38,983 nt of DNA from a virus: IMG/VR virus record IMGVR_UViG_3300044701_005040, positions 1 to 38,983 of that record. One strand, given 5' to 3'. The position numbers and the translations under genes are program-made. Below, one piece after another: positions 1 to 5,764 of this stretch (positions are counted from its first letter, which is position 1; each line of letters opens with the position of its first letter). The notes under the pieces are model-generated. The model saw only the letters and a program-made list of their open reading frames with translations. It made no database searches and was not told the origin of the DNA.

Positions 1-255
1 AAACTCACGATTTTCTTTTAATTTTTGGCTTGCAAATTTAAAAGCATCACCATTTTGCTTAACTGCTACCAAAACCAACTCGGGATCTGCTTGAAACTCG
101 GGGCTTACATATTCTAAAACCAAACCATTTATTTTTAACACTTCCAAAACAAATTCACGATTTTTTTTCAACTCTGGACTTACAAATTGAAAAATAAAGC
201 TATGTTGGAATTTTTTTAAAATGTTAATAAATTGATCTTTGTTTGTATATGTCAT
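1..255 (-). CDS. DUF4116-type repeat protein, 3' end cut by window edge
   Basis: The frame opens with ATG at 253-255 and stays open for 85 codons to base 1, so the C-terminus is missing. It shows the same repeat as its upstream neighbour: blocks of about 25 residues of the form SPEL-x-x-(N/D)xE-(F/L)VLxAVKxNGxxLxxAS. This matches DUF4116, a helical repeat family of unknown role found in bacteria and large viruses. An A/T-rich leader without Shine-Dalgarno precedes it, and its start lies only 11 bases beyond the stop of the 267-908 gene, so the two are probably cotranscribed. Family assignment is by motif only; function is unknown. Confidence 0.75.
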   Translation of the reverse strand, partial: MTYTNKDQFINILKKFQHSFIFQFVSPELKKNREFVLEVLKINGLVLEYVSPEFQADPELVLVAVKQNGDAFKFASQKLKENREF

Positions 256-266
256 ATATTTTTATT

Positions 267-908
267 TTAATTGTTAGTTAATTTTTGCAGTGCCCTAATG
301 GCAATTTGTAAATACGGGCTAGCATATGCTAAAACCTCACCATCTTGTTTAACCGCTGCTAAAACAACCTCTTTATCTCCCCTTAATGGGTCGCTAACAT
401 ATTGTAAAGCCCAGCCATTTCTTTTTACAGCTTCCAAAACCACCTCTATATCGTTTCGCAATTCTTTACTTGCATATTTTAAAGCAAAACCATTGTGCCT
501 GACAGCCTCCATAACTATTTCTTTATCGTTTCGCAATTCCCAGCTAGCATATTTTAAAGCCCAACCATCTTGCTTGACTGCAATTTTTACAATCTCAGGA
601 TCGTCTCGCAATTTATCGCTAACATATTGTAAAGCCTCACCATTTTGCTTAACTGCAATTTCTACAATCTCTCCATTATCTTGTAACCGCTCATTAGCAT
701 CTCTCAAAGCCAAGCCATTTTGTTCGACTGCAATTTTTACAATCTCAAAATCATCTCGTAATGCACCTGGCAAAGTATAACCATTGTGCTTGAAAAACTC
801 CAACACTACTTCTTTATCTGCTTGTAACTCATCACTACACAAAAGAAAAATTTTTGGTTCCTTTTTTATTAATTCTAATGCCTCATTTTTATCTGTTATT
901 ATTTTCAT
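267..908 (-). CDS. DUF4116 repeat protein
   Basis: 213 residues. After an N-terminal segment of about 25 residues come roughly seven tandem copies of a 23-25 residue unit with core (D/N)xEIVxxAVxQNGxALxYAS(x)xLR. These are DUF4116 repeats, predicted helical, without catalytic residues. The protein is probably a binding scaffold, but the ligand is unknown. It follows a TTGACA-N16-TAAAAT promoter and a 10-bp 5' hairpin. A second DUF4116 gene follows immediately, so this is an early two-gene unit. The antisense frame over the same span is a shadow created by the repeats. Confidence 0.88.
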   Translation of the reverse strand: MKIITDKNEALELIKKEPKIFLLCSDELQADKEVVLEFFKHNGYTLPGALRDDFEIVKIAVEQNGLALRDANERLQDNGEIVEIAVKQNGEALQYVSDKLRDDPEIVKIAVKQDGWALKYASWELRNDKEIVMEAVRHNGFALKYASKELRNDIEVVLEAVKRNGWALQYVSDPLRGDKEVVLAAVKQDGEVLAYASPYLQIAIRALQKLTNN

Positions 909-934
909 ATATTATTTTATTTTAAGTTATTAAG

Positions 935-982
935 TTGCCGTTTGGTTTATTTTCAAATCTATTCGTAAATAGCAAACGGCAA
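935..982 (-). promoter_or_regulatory. 5'-terminal mRNA hairpin, promoter P1
   Basis: TTGCCGTTTG (982-973) pairs perfectly with CAAACGGCAA (944-935), a 10-bp stem. Its 28-nt loop holds a second hairpin, CTATT-TACG-AATAG (972-959), whose UACG is a UNCG-type tetraloop. The stem begins 5 bases after the -10 box, essentially at the expected +1. The DUF4116 gene starts 27 bases after the hairpin. Confidence 0.7.
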
Positions 983-987
983 GGTAA

Positions 988-1015
988 ATTTTAATTAGTT
1001 ATTTTTAGTTGTCAA
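988..1015 (-). promoter_or_regulatory. sigma-70 type promoter P1
   Basis: TTGACA (1015-1010), 16-base spacer, TAAAAT (993-988), reading leftward toward the DUF4116 genes. It overlaps the 3' end of the 1005-1193 gene. The -35 is a perfect consensus and the -10 matches 5 of 6. Confidence 0.7.
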
Positions 1016-1193
1016 TATCTTTTTCGTTATTAATGTTTAAATTAAAGCCAAAATATGTAATAATTAAAAAACTATTAAAAATAGTCATTATTGCCACAAA
1101 CATTGCTATGCTGTTAAATGCAAAAGCAAAACATAACATTGTTTCAAAAAATATAATTAGCAAGATTAAGCAAGATTTTATAAGGTATTTCAT
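1005..1193 (-). CDS. small membrane protein
   Basis: 62 residues, almost wholly hydrophobic up to about residue 50, in two likely transmembrane segments (about 5-27 and 30-52) with a polar NNEKDIDN tail. Its ATG overlaps the stop of the 1190-1603 gene by four bases (ATGA), which supports translational coupling. Unrecognised; small two-helix phage membrane proteins have many roles (exclusion, holin-like, inhibitor), and nothing here chooses between them. Confidence 0.55.
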   Translation of the reverse strand: MKYLIKSCLILLIIFFETMLCFAFAFNSIAMFVAIMTIFNSFLIITYFGFNLNINNEKDIDN

Positions 1194-1603
1194 AATTTTT
1201 CGTAAAATTGTTTTGGTTGATAATAATTTTTAGTTTTTATAACCTCCAAGCACCATTTCGGGTATAATTGAAAGCTAATAAAACCATTTTGCAAGACCGA
1301 GTTTTGAAACCAGTCGCTTTTAAATAAAAACATAAAGCAACCGTGATTAACTGGCACTACAATAGAATTGCCAAGTTTATTTAAAATAACTACTTGATGC
1401 AATAAATTTGTTCGCATAAAACCACAAAAGCCATAATCCGATCTGCTATCGTGCCAACCAAACCAACATTCTTTTTTGGCTGTTTCAATAAAAAAATGAT
1501 TTTTTGCATCATTGTAATATTTTAGCATAAGCTCATCAATATGCTTGTATAAATCTTCTTGTAGCCAGAAGTTGTTATTTTGTGTGATTATTCTTTCTTT
1601 CAT
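1190..1603 (-). CDS. hypothetical protein
   Basis: 137 residues, soluble, rich in aromatic residues, with a central Trp/Cys/His-rich stretch (ECWFGWHDSRSDYGFCGF, near residues 45-62) and a C-terminal YPKW. No family recognised. It sits one base after the stop of 1605-2099 and is coupled by ATGA overlap to the small membrane protein downstream. The ATG at 1601-1603 follows the A/T leader shared by other leftward genes. Confidence 0.65.
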   Translation of the reverse strand: MKERIITQNNNFWLQEDLYKHIDELMLKYYNDAKNHFFIETAKKECWFGWHDSRSDYGFCGFMRTNLLHQVVILNKLGNSIVVPVNHGCFMFLFKSDWFQNSVLQNGFISFQLYPKWCLEVIKTKNYYQPKQFYEKL

Positions 1604-1604
1604 A

Positions 1605-2099
1605 TTATTTTGATTTTAAGTTATTGTTAATTTGTTTTATGTATGTTTGTATATTTTTTTGATTTTGTATTGCTTGTTGCCCTTCTAATTGCTTTTTTTC
1701 GCTATTTAGTTGCAACCTTTTTTGATGGTTTTTAATTTCTTGTAAATAATCGTCTGGGTAGTCAAGATAATATCTTACCAATCTAGCTCCGCTAATTTTA
1801 CAAATTTCATATTTACTTTTTTCAATTTTCTTTGGCAAAAAAGATTTTAGCCAGTCTGCAACAGCAGGGCAACCTTGATAACCATAAGCATCATTCCACT
1901 CTTTGGTGGTTGTATTGAGTATGATGTGGCTAGTATGCTCTTGAAACATTTTATTAGTCAATTTATCGGCTAGTGCTTCGTAAATCATTATAATTTTAGC
2001 ATCAGACTCTTCTTTGCTTGCAAAAAAATTATCTTTTATCAAGTTGTAGTTTTGTTTAAAAACTTTATAATCTAAAATTTTCATATTACTGGTTGTCAT
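1605..2099 (-). CDS. possible helicase-loader-like replication protein
   Basis: 164 residues. The middle part (KMFQEHTSHIILNTT, then W, then GYQGCPAVADWLKSFLP) resembles the general layout of phage helicase-loader-type proteins: a helical domain followed by a P-x-x-A-x-W/I segment. The tail (about 120-164) is basic, Gln-rich and probably coiled coil. The gene overlaps the DUF6291 replication protein by 14 bases, the usual place for a loader. The resemblance is weak; an ordinary hypothetical protein is equally possible. Confidence 0.55.
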   Translation of the reverse strand: MTTSNMKILDYKVFKQNYNLIKDNFFASKEESDAKIIMIYEALADKLTNKMFQEHTSHIILNTTTKEWNDAYGYQGCPAVADWLKSFLPKKIEKSKYEICKISGARLVRYYLDYPDDYLQEIKNHQKRLQLNSEKKQLEGQQAIQNQKNIQTYIKQINNNLKSK

Positions 2100-2877
2100 A
2101 AATTTTTGATAAACGTTCCTCTTGCTCTTTTTGTCTATGCTCCAATTGTTGTTGCTTGGTTAAAAAAGTTGGTTTTATCGGTTCGGCATTAACTAGCAAT
2201 ACTTCGTGAGTTTTGAAACCATCTTGCATTGTTTGATTAAGCCAAGTGGCTACATTTTTAGTATATCGGTTATTCTTTTTGCAATCTTTCAAGTATAATT
2301 CTAAACAATCCATTATTTTTTGATGCGAGAATTTAGCTCTTGCTTTGTTATAAGATTTTAAAGCTGTATTTTTACAACCTTTGCTTGTAAAAGTGCCATT
2401 ACTTACAACTACTGGTGTATAGTGTTGCCATAATTCTTGAAAATCATTTTCAAAACCGACATGTATTTCTTTATTAGGTTTATTAGATATAGATATATTT
2501 ATATCTTTATCTTTATCTGTAACACTATCACTATCACTATCACTGTCACTATCGGCTTTTTTGGGTTTGCTTGGGTTATTTTGGGTTCCCAAATATCCCA
2601 GTGGGTTTATTTGGGTTTTTGGTCTACCTCCTTTTGCACCATTGATTTTGTTTCTTTCAACAACATTTTGATATTTTTGCTCGTCTCTTTTAAACTGGTT
2701 TAGGAATGGTTCAAAAATAATAGCTATAAATCTATCTTGTGGCAAAATATTGCTTGTTTGATAATCATAGATAGCTTTAAATAGCTTACCTGCCTCCTCT
2801 TCGGTTAGCTGGTTAAGAATTGATAAACTATCCTTGTGTAGTAAAAAAGACTTATTGATTGTTGTTTGATTTGTCAT
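2086..2877 (-). CDS. DUF6291-type phage replication initiator/organiser
   Basis: 263 residues in three parts. Residues about 10-85 (LHKDSLSILNQLTEEEAGKL through FxxFKRDEQKY) match the DUF6291 N-terminal domain of phage replication proteins. A low-complexity linker with repeated Ser-Asp and Lys-Asp pairs follows (about 105-135). The C-terminal domain (about 145-225) has the ELWxxY...A...YxxA...WLNQ layout of replisome-organiser C-domains. Likely role: origin binding and helicase recruitment. It lies between a small upstream gene (26-base overlap) and a possible loader (14-base overlap), a compact replication operon. A microsatellite-like run encodes the Ser-Asp linker. Confidence 0.75.
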   Translation of the reverse strand: MTNQTTINKSFLLHKDSLSILNQLTEEEAGKLFKAIYDYQTSNILPQDRFIAIIFEPFLNQFKRDEQKYQNVVERNKINGAKGGRPKTQINPLGYLGTQNNPSKPKKADSDSDSDSDSVTDKDKDINISISNKPNKEIHVGFENDFQELWQHYTPVVVSNGTFTSKGCKNTALKSYNKARAKFSHQKIMDCLELYLKDCKKNNRYTKNVATWLNQTMQDGFKTHEVLLVNAEPIKPTFLTKQQQLEHRQKEQEERLSKIYDNQ

Positions 2878-3076
2878 AATTTTGCTTGATTAACTTTTCT
2901 TTTAAATTGTCTTTATAGTTCCATAAAATAGATTTTATATTGATTTTACTAGTCGGTGAAATTTTTTCAGCTTCAAGTATAGGCATAATGTATCCTACAA
3001 GCTTTTTTGTTTCTTCTGTTAGTAAATCTTCTAATAAATCCATAATAACTTCACTTGAATTACTTTGTTTTTGCAT
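2852..3076 (-). CDS. small protein at head of replication operon
   Basis: 74 residues, predicted helical, acidic in the first half (MDLLEDLLTEETKKL) and basic in the second. No family recognised. Unlike most leftward genes it has a clear Shine-Dalgarno, AAGGAG, eight bases before the ATG at 3074-3076. It is the first gene after promoter P2 and its 5' hairpin, and it overlaps the replication gene by 26 bases. It could be a replication accessory or a leader-coupled regulator; the sequence does not say which. Confidence 0.65.
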   Translation of the reverse strand: MQKQSNSSEVIMDLLEDLLTEETKKLVGYIMPILEAEKISPTSKINIKSILWNYKDNLKEKLIKQNYDKSNNNQ

Positions 3077-3091
3077 TACTGCTCCTTTTGT

Positions 3092-3122
3092 TTGGCAGAC
3101 TGGGGATTAAAAAGTCTGCCAA
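3092..3122 (-). promoter_or_regulatory. 5'-terminal mRNA hairpin, promoter P2
   Basis: TTGGCAGAC (3122-3114) pairs perfectly with GTCTGCCAA (3100-3092), 9 bp, around the 13-nt loop TTTTTAATCCCCA. The stem starts five bases after the -10 box. The loop matches that of the hairpin at 4072-4099 although the stems differ. Confidence 0.75.
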
Positions 3123-3127
3123 GGTTA

Positions 3128-3155
3128 ATTTTAAATTATATTTTTTAATTGTCAA
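3128..3155 (-). promoter_or_regulatory. sigma-70 type promoter P2
   Basis: TTGACA (3155-3150), 16-base spacer, TAAAAT (3133-3128), directed at the replication operon. Same spacing and boxes as P1 and P4. Confidence 0.72.
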
Positions 3156-3197
3156 TTTTAAAATGGAAACTCTTTTTTTCTAGTTAATTTTGCCATA

Positions 3198-3500
3198 TTA
3201 CTTTGCTTCAAAAATGTTGCTAATTATTTTTACTATATTATCGTTTTTTACTCTAAAATCAGAAGTAACTGTAAAAGTAAATCCTCGCCCCTTAACAATA
3301 TCTCCCTCATAAATATCGACTCCGTTTATATCTGTATAGCCAGTAAATTGCATATAAGTTAAATGCTCGTCTTGGAATGGATCAAAATCTATCTCATAGC
3401 ACCCGTGAAAATGCCTTAAAACTTGCTCGTGGCTTATCATTTTTTTTGTTAAGTTATCCCAAGCTCTAAATTTTATTGTTTTTTTTAAATCGTTTTTCAT
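3198..3500 (-). CDS. YopX family protein, shortened
   Basis: 100 residues. The YopX signature is clear: KFRAWD (about 10-15) near the N-terminus and YMQFTGYTDINGVDIYEGDIV (about 49-69; first and last parts diagnostic) with the usual IIxNIFE end. YopX proteins are small phage and prophage proteins of unknown function. Members usually run about 120-140 residues. Here only about 20 residues separate EGDIVK from the terminal motif, so part of the C-terminal domain is missing. It starts five bases after the stop of the broken pentapeptide-repeat gene, behind a leader nearly identical to that gene's. Confidence 0.85.
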   Translation of the reverse strand: MKNDLKKTIKFRAWDNLTKKMISHEQVLRHFHGCYEIDFDPFQDEHLTYMQFTGYTDINGVDIYEGDIVKGRGFTFTVTSDFRVKNDNIVKIISNIFEAK

Positions 3501-3504
3501 ATTT

Positions 3505-3734
3505 TTATAATTTTTTGTTAATTAGTTTTTTATTTTCTAAAATGGTACCTTTTAAATTAGTAAATCTTAAATCAGTATATCTAAAATTAGCCACTCTAAA
3601 ATTAGCTCCGCTAAAATAGCACCTTCAAAATCAGCATACTTTAAATTAGCACCTCTAAAATCAGCACCTTGCAAGTTTTGTCCGCTAAAATCTTTGCCTT
3701 GCAAGTTTTGATTACTAAAATCTTTATTTTTCAT
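3505..3734 (-). pseudogene. pentapeptide-repeat protein, frameshifted
   Basis: From ATG at 3732-3734 the frame encodes A(D/N)F/LxG repeats (DFSGQ, NLQGA, DFRGA, NLKYA, DFEGA), then loses the pattern and stops at 3567. In the next frame the repeats resume at once (FSGAN, FRVAN, FRYTD, LRFTN, LKGTI) and stop at 3505-3507. The break lies at 3612-3620, where GCTATTTTAGC lacks one base compared with neighbouring repeats; restoring it gives one 76-residue protein. The single-base loss is in a T/A run, so it may be a real mutation, a sequencing error or, less likely, recoding. Pentapeptide-repeat proteins form a right-handed quadrilateral helix; some mimic DNA and inhibit gyrase. Confidence 0.8.
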
Positions 3735-3755
3735 ATTTTTATAATTTTTTGTTAA

Positions 3756-4046
3756 TTATTTTTTAAAAACATATTGATCGTTAGGGTAATGATGCTTTCC
3801 GTGGTAATATAAACCTAAAAATTCATTAAATAAATTATAATAAATTTTATCTTGCTTCCAGATAAGGCAGTTTTTTATACCATCGAAAATTTCATTTGCC
3901 ACCATAAATTCAAGTTCAAAATAACCTTGGTTTTTTGACTTAATAATGTATTTATAGCCTTCTGCTTGCATTTTATCAATAAAATCTCGGCTTTCTTGGT
4001 TAATGTAAAGATTATCAATAACCGTTGCTTTATAGTAATTATTCAT
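3756..4046 (-). CDS. hypothetical protein
   Basis: 96 residues from ATG at 4044-4046. I prefer this to a TTG 33 bases upstream because that would lie inside the P3 5' hairpin and because ATATATG follows the shared leader. The protein is Tyr/Asn/Lys rich with a His cluster near the C-terminus (YYHGKHHYPNDQY). No family recognised. It is the first gene after promoter P3. Confidence 0.65.
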   Translation of the reverse strand: MNNYYKATVIDNLYINQESRDFIDKMQAEGYKYIIKSKNQGYFELEFMVANEIFDGIKNCLIWKQDKIYYNLFNEFLGLYYHGKHHYPNDQYVFKK

Positions 4047-4071
4047 ATATTTTTTATTTAAGTTATTAAGT

Positions 4072-4099
4072 GACGGCAAGGGGATTAAAAATTGCCGTC
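4072..4099 (-). promoter_or_regulatory. 5'-terminal mRNA hairpin, promoter P3
   Basis: GACGGCAA (4099-4092) pairs perfectly with TTGCCGTC (4079-4072), 8 bp, with the loop TTTTTAATCCCC. It begins six bases after the -10 box, and the ATG lies 25 bases beyond it. Confidence 0.75.
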
Positions 4100-4105
4100 T
4101 TTATA

Positions 4106-4134
4106 ATTTTAAGTTATTAAAAAATAATTGTCAA
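4106..4134 (-). promoter_or_regulatory. sigma-70 type promoter P3
   Basis: TTGACA (4134-4129), 17-base spacer, TAAAAT (4111-4106), in the gap between the 4151-4519 and 3756-4046 genes. Confidence 0.72.
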
Positions 4135-4150
4135 GTACTTTTTAAATAAT

Positions 4151-4519
4151 TTAATCATTTAAAGTAGTATTAATAATGTTTTTGATTATGGTAAATTTTG
4201 CAACATAATTAATCGCCCCCCACGTGTTACCTTCAATTTCGCATATAGCTTGGTTTGTTTGTGTATCAAAAATAAAATCGCCTTCCCTATAAATTGTATT
4301 AGTAAGCTCAAAAAAATTTGTTAATGGAATATCTTTTAAGCTTATGCAATCTTCTAACAAATCAGTCACCAGCTCCGCAAAGCCGTCTTCACCAGGGAAG
4401 CTACTTTTTAAATTAATGCTATAATATTCTATGATTTTTATTAAATTTTTATTTGTTAATTTATTATAAATAAAATCGGTTGTTAATAATACTTTTTTTA
4501 AATTTTGTTCGTATTTCAT
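4151..4519 (-). CDS. hypothetical protein
   Basis: 122 residues, soluble, mixed charge, with an acidic centre (GEDGFAELVTDLLEDC) and a C-terminal hydrophobic helix. No family recognised. ATG at 4517-4519 follows the AATTAAC(A/G)AAAAATTATAAA leader shared with 3500 and 3734. The gene starts four bases after the stop of 4524-4841, so the two are in one unit. Confidence 0.65.
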   Translation of the reverse strand: MKYEQNLKKVLLTTDFIYNKLTNKNLIKIIEYYSINLKSSFPGEDGFAELVTDLLEDCISLKDIPLTNFFELTNTIYREGDFIFDTQTNQAICEIEGNTWGAINYVAKFTIIKNIINTTLND

Positions 4520-4523
4520 ATAT

Positions 4524-4841
4524 TTATAATTTTTCGTTAATTAGTTTAATTATTTCGTTTGATGTTTGGCGAATTTTCCAATTTCTAAATACCTCACCTT
4601 TAATTGGTTTGTTTTGGCAAAAATCTTGCAATGCTTTTATATAAATTCCGTTGTTTCTAGTGTTGCCATAAAATAAATCCATATAACCCTCGCCGTGCAT
4701 TTTAGCAATAATAATATTATAAACTTGTTGCAATAGCTTATTATTGCCTTTAAGGTTATTTTTGTAAGTTTCGCAACAATAGTCGAAAAATAAATTTAAA
4801 GCTTCTTGTCTTTTTTTTGATGGAGATTTTGTTTGTTTCAT
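4524..4841 (-). CDS. hypothetical protein
   Basis: 105 residues, basic N-terminus (KQTKSPSKKRQEA), predicted helical throughout, with an aromatic stretch YMDLFYGNTRNNGIY at about 53-67. No family recognised. The leader reads TTATTAACTAATAACAAG with no Shine-Dalgarno. The layout is like a small nucleic-acid-binding early protein, but nothing proves this. Confidence 0.6.
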   Translation of the reverse strand: MKQTKSPSKKRQEALNLFFDYCCETYKNNLKGNNKLLQQVYNIIIAKMHGEGYMDLFYGNTRNNGIYIKALQDFCQNKPIKGEVFRNWKIRQTSNEIIKLINEKL

Positions 4842-4885
4842 AATTTTACTTGTTATTAGTTAATAAATAAAGTTATTTGTAATGA

Positions 4886-5209
4886 TTAGTTAAATAATTT
4901 TTGTTTTTTGAAAATAAAAAATTTCAAGTTTTTTGTGCCTTGGCTATAAACCTTGTTTGTACCTTGCTTATAAACCTCAATTAGAGTTCCTCCTGTATCT
5001 TTTATAGGCTCTAAAACTTGCTCCTCTTTGCAAGAGCTTAATAAAAATAAAATAGCCATAATTAAAAAAAGACTTATAAAACCGCTAAATTCAATAAGTT
5101 TATTTAAACTTTTGTGCTTTTTTTTGGTAAATGTGCCCGAATGTTCGTGATAAAAAAGAGTTTCAAAAGAAAAGTTGTTTTTATTAAAATAGGTTTTTAT
5201 TTTTTGCAT
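4886..5209 (-). CDS. small membrane-anchored or lipoprotein-like protein
   Basis: 107 residues: a basic N-terminal segment of about 38 residues, a hydrophobic segment (about 41-59) ending in LLSSC, then a polar, Lys-rich tail. LLSSC looks like a lipobox, but the 38 residues ahead of the hydrophobic core are too long for a classical signal peptide. Either translation starts at an internal Met or the protein is simply single-pass. In the tail, (T/S)(x)GT-K occurs several times (VYKQGTNKVYSQGTKNL). Function unknown. It follows C-rich element copy A. Confidence 0.55.
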   Translation of the reverse strand: MQKIKTYFNKNNFSFETLFYHEHSGTFTKKKHKSLNKLIEFSGFISLFLIMAILFLLSSCKEEQVLEPIKDTGGTLIEVYKQGTNKVYSQGTKNLKFFIFKKQKLFN

Positions 5210-5245
5210 ATAATTTTTTATTTAAGTTAATTAAGTTGTTAAAAG

Positions 5246-5273
5246 GGTTTGTTTGTGGTGTGGTGGTGGTTAG
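5246..5273 (-). repeat. C-rich intergenic element, copy A
   Basis: 28 bases directly after the stop codon of the 5274-5615 gene. On the leftward strand it is rich in C and A with no G, starting CTAACCACCACCACACCACA. It matches copy B at 25 of 28 positions. Confidence 0.7.
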
Positions 5274-5615
5274 TTAATCCGCTATGTAAGTTTCTAAACA
5301 TTCAATCAAATTTGCTTCTAAATTGCAATAATTAGTACTTCTATTCTCTTCAAGAAAATCATATAACTCTGTAAAATCAGTATTATAATAATCATTAATT
5401 TGTTGTTTTACCTCTTCAAAAAGATCCTCAAATTTTTCGGCTAAATCTCTTAATTCTTGGCTATATGTCCAGTAGCCATCTGGATCTAAACCGCCAAGTC
5501 CGTGATATGTAAGATTTTCTTCATACTCTTCTGCAGCATTTTGATTTTTTATTAAAAATTCAAGGTTATCAATAAATTCTTTGGTAAAAAGTGTTTTAGT
5601 TGTTTTATTTTTCAT
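5274..5615 (-). CDS. acidic hypothetical protein
   Basis: 113 residues, strongly acidic after the first 30 (repeated E/D with Y, L and F, for example AEKFEDLFEEVKQQINDYY). It has the net negative charge seen in DNA-mimic antirestriction or inhibitor proteins, but no family signature is visible and many small early phage proteins are acidic. First gene after promoter P4 and its AU-rich 5' hairpin; followed by C-rich element copy A. Confidence 0.65.
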   Translation of the reverse strand: MKNKTTKTLFTKEFIDNLEFLIKNQNAAEEYEENLTYHGLGGLDPDGYWTYSQELRDLAEKFEDLFEEVKQQINDYYNTDFTELYDFLEENRSTNYCNLEANLIECLETYIAD

Positions 5616-5637
5616 ATAGTTTTTTAATAAGTTAAAT

Positions 5638-5664
5638 CAAAATCAAAAATGCTTTTTAATTTTG
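5638..5664 (-). promoter_or_regulatory. 5'-terminal mRNA hairpin, promoter P4
   Basis: In the leftward RNA, CAAAAUUAAAAA pairs with UUUUUGAUUUUG around a GCA loop: 12 pairs including one U-G wobble. The hairpin begins eight bases after the -10 box. Confidence 0.6.
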
Positions 5665-5672
5665 TTATGTAT

Positions 5673-5700
5673 ATTTTAATAAGATAAAAATAGTTGTCAA
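5673..5700 (-). promoter_or_regulatory. sigma-70 type promoter P4
   Basis: TTGACA (5700-5695), 16-base spacer, TAAAAT (5678-5673), driving the 5274-5615 gene and those beyond it. Just upstream, 5711-5730 is an AT palindrome (9-bp stem, AACTTTTTT with AAAAAAGTT) that may end the clamp transcript. Confidence 0.68.
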
Positions 5701-5732
5701 GTGTTTTTTTAACTTTTTTTTAAAAAAGTTTT

Positions 5733-5760
5733 GGTTTATTTGTGGTGATGTGGTGGTTAG
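5733..5760 (-). repeat. C-rich intergenic element, copy B
   Basis: 28 bases, four bases after the stop codon of the sliding clamp gene. On the leftward strand it begins CTAACCACCACATCACCACA, with no G. It differs from copy A at three positions. Confidence 0.7.
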
Positions 5761-5764
5761 TTTG

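Noticed and set aside
271-780. Long open frame opposite the DUF4116 gene
   Set aside because: Shadow of the repeat protein on the other strand; its repetitive protein mirrors the codons of the real gene and it has no start context.
1009-1233. 74-codon rightward frame
   Set aside because: Antisense to the small membrane gene and to the 1190-1603 gene, which are coupled to each other by an ATGA overlap; the rightward frame has no leader.
2437-2703. 88-codon rightward frame
   Set aside because: Antisense to the low-complexity linker of the replication protein; produced by the Ser-Asp and Lys-Asp codon runs.
4047-4079. TTG-initiated N-terminal extension of the 3756-4046 gene
   Set aside because: It would place the start inside the P3 5' hairpin; the ATG at 4044-4046 has the shared leader.
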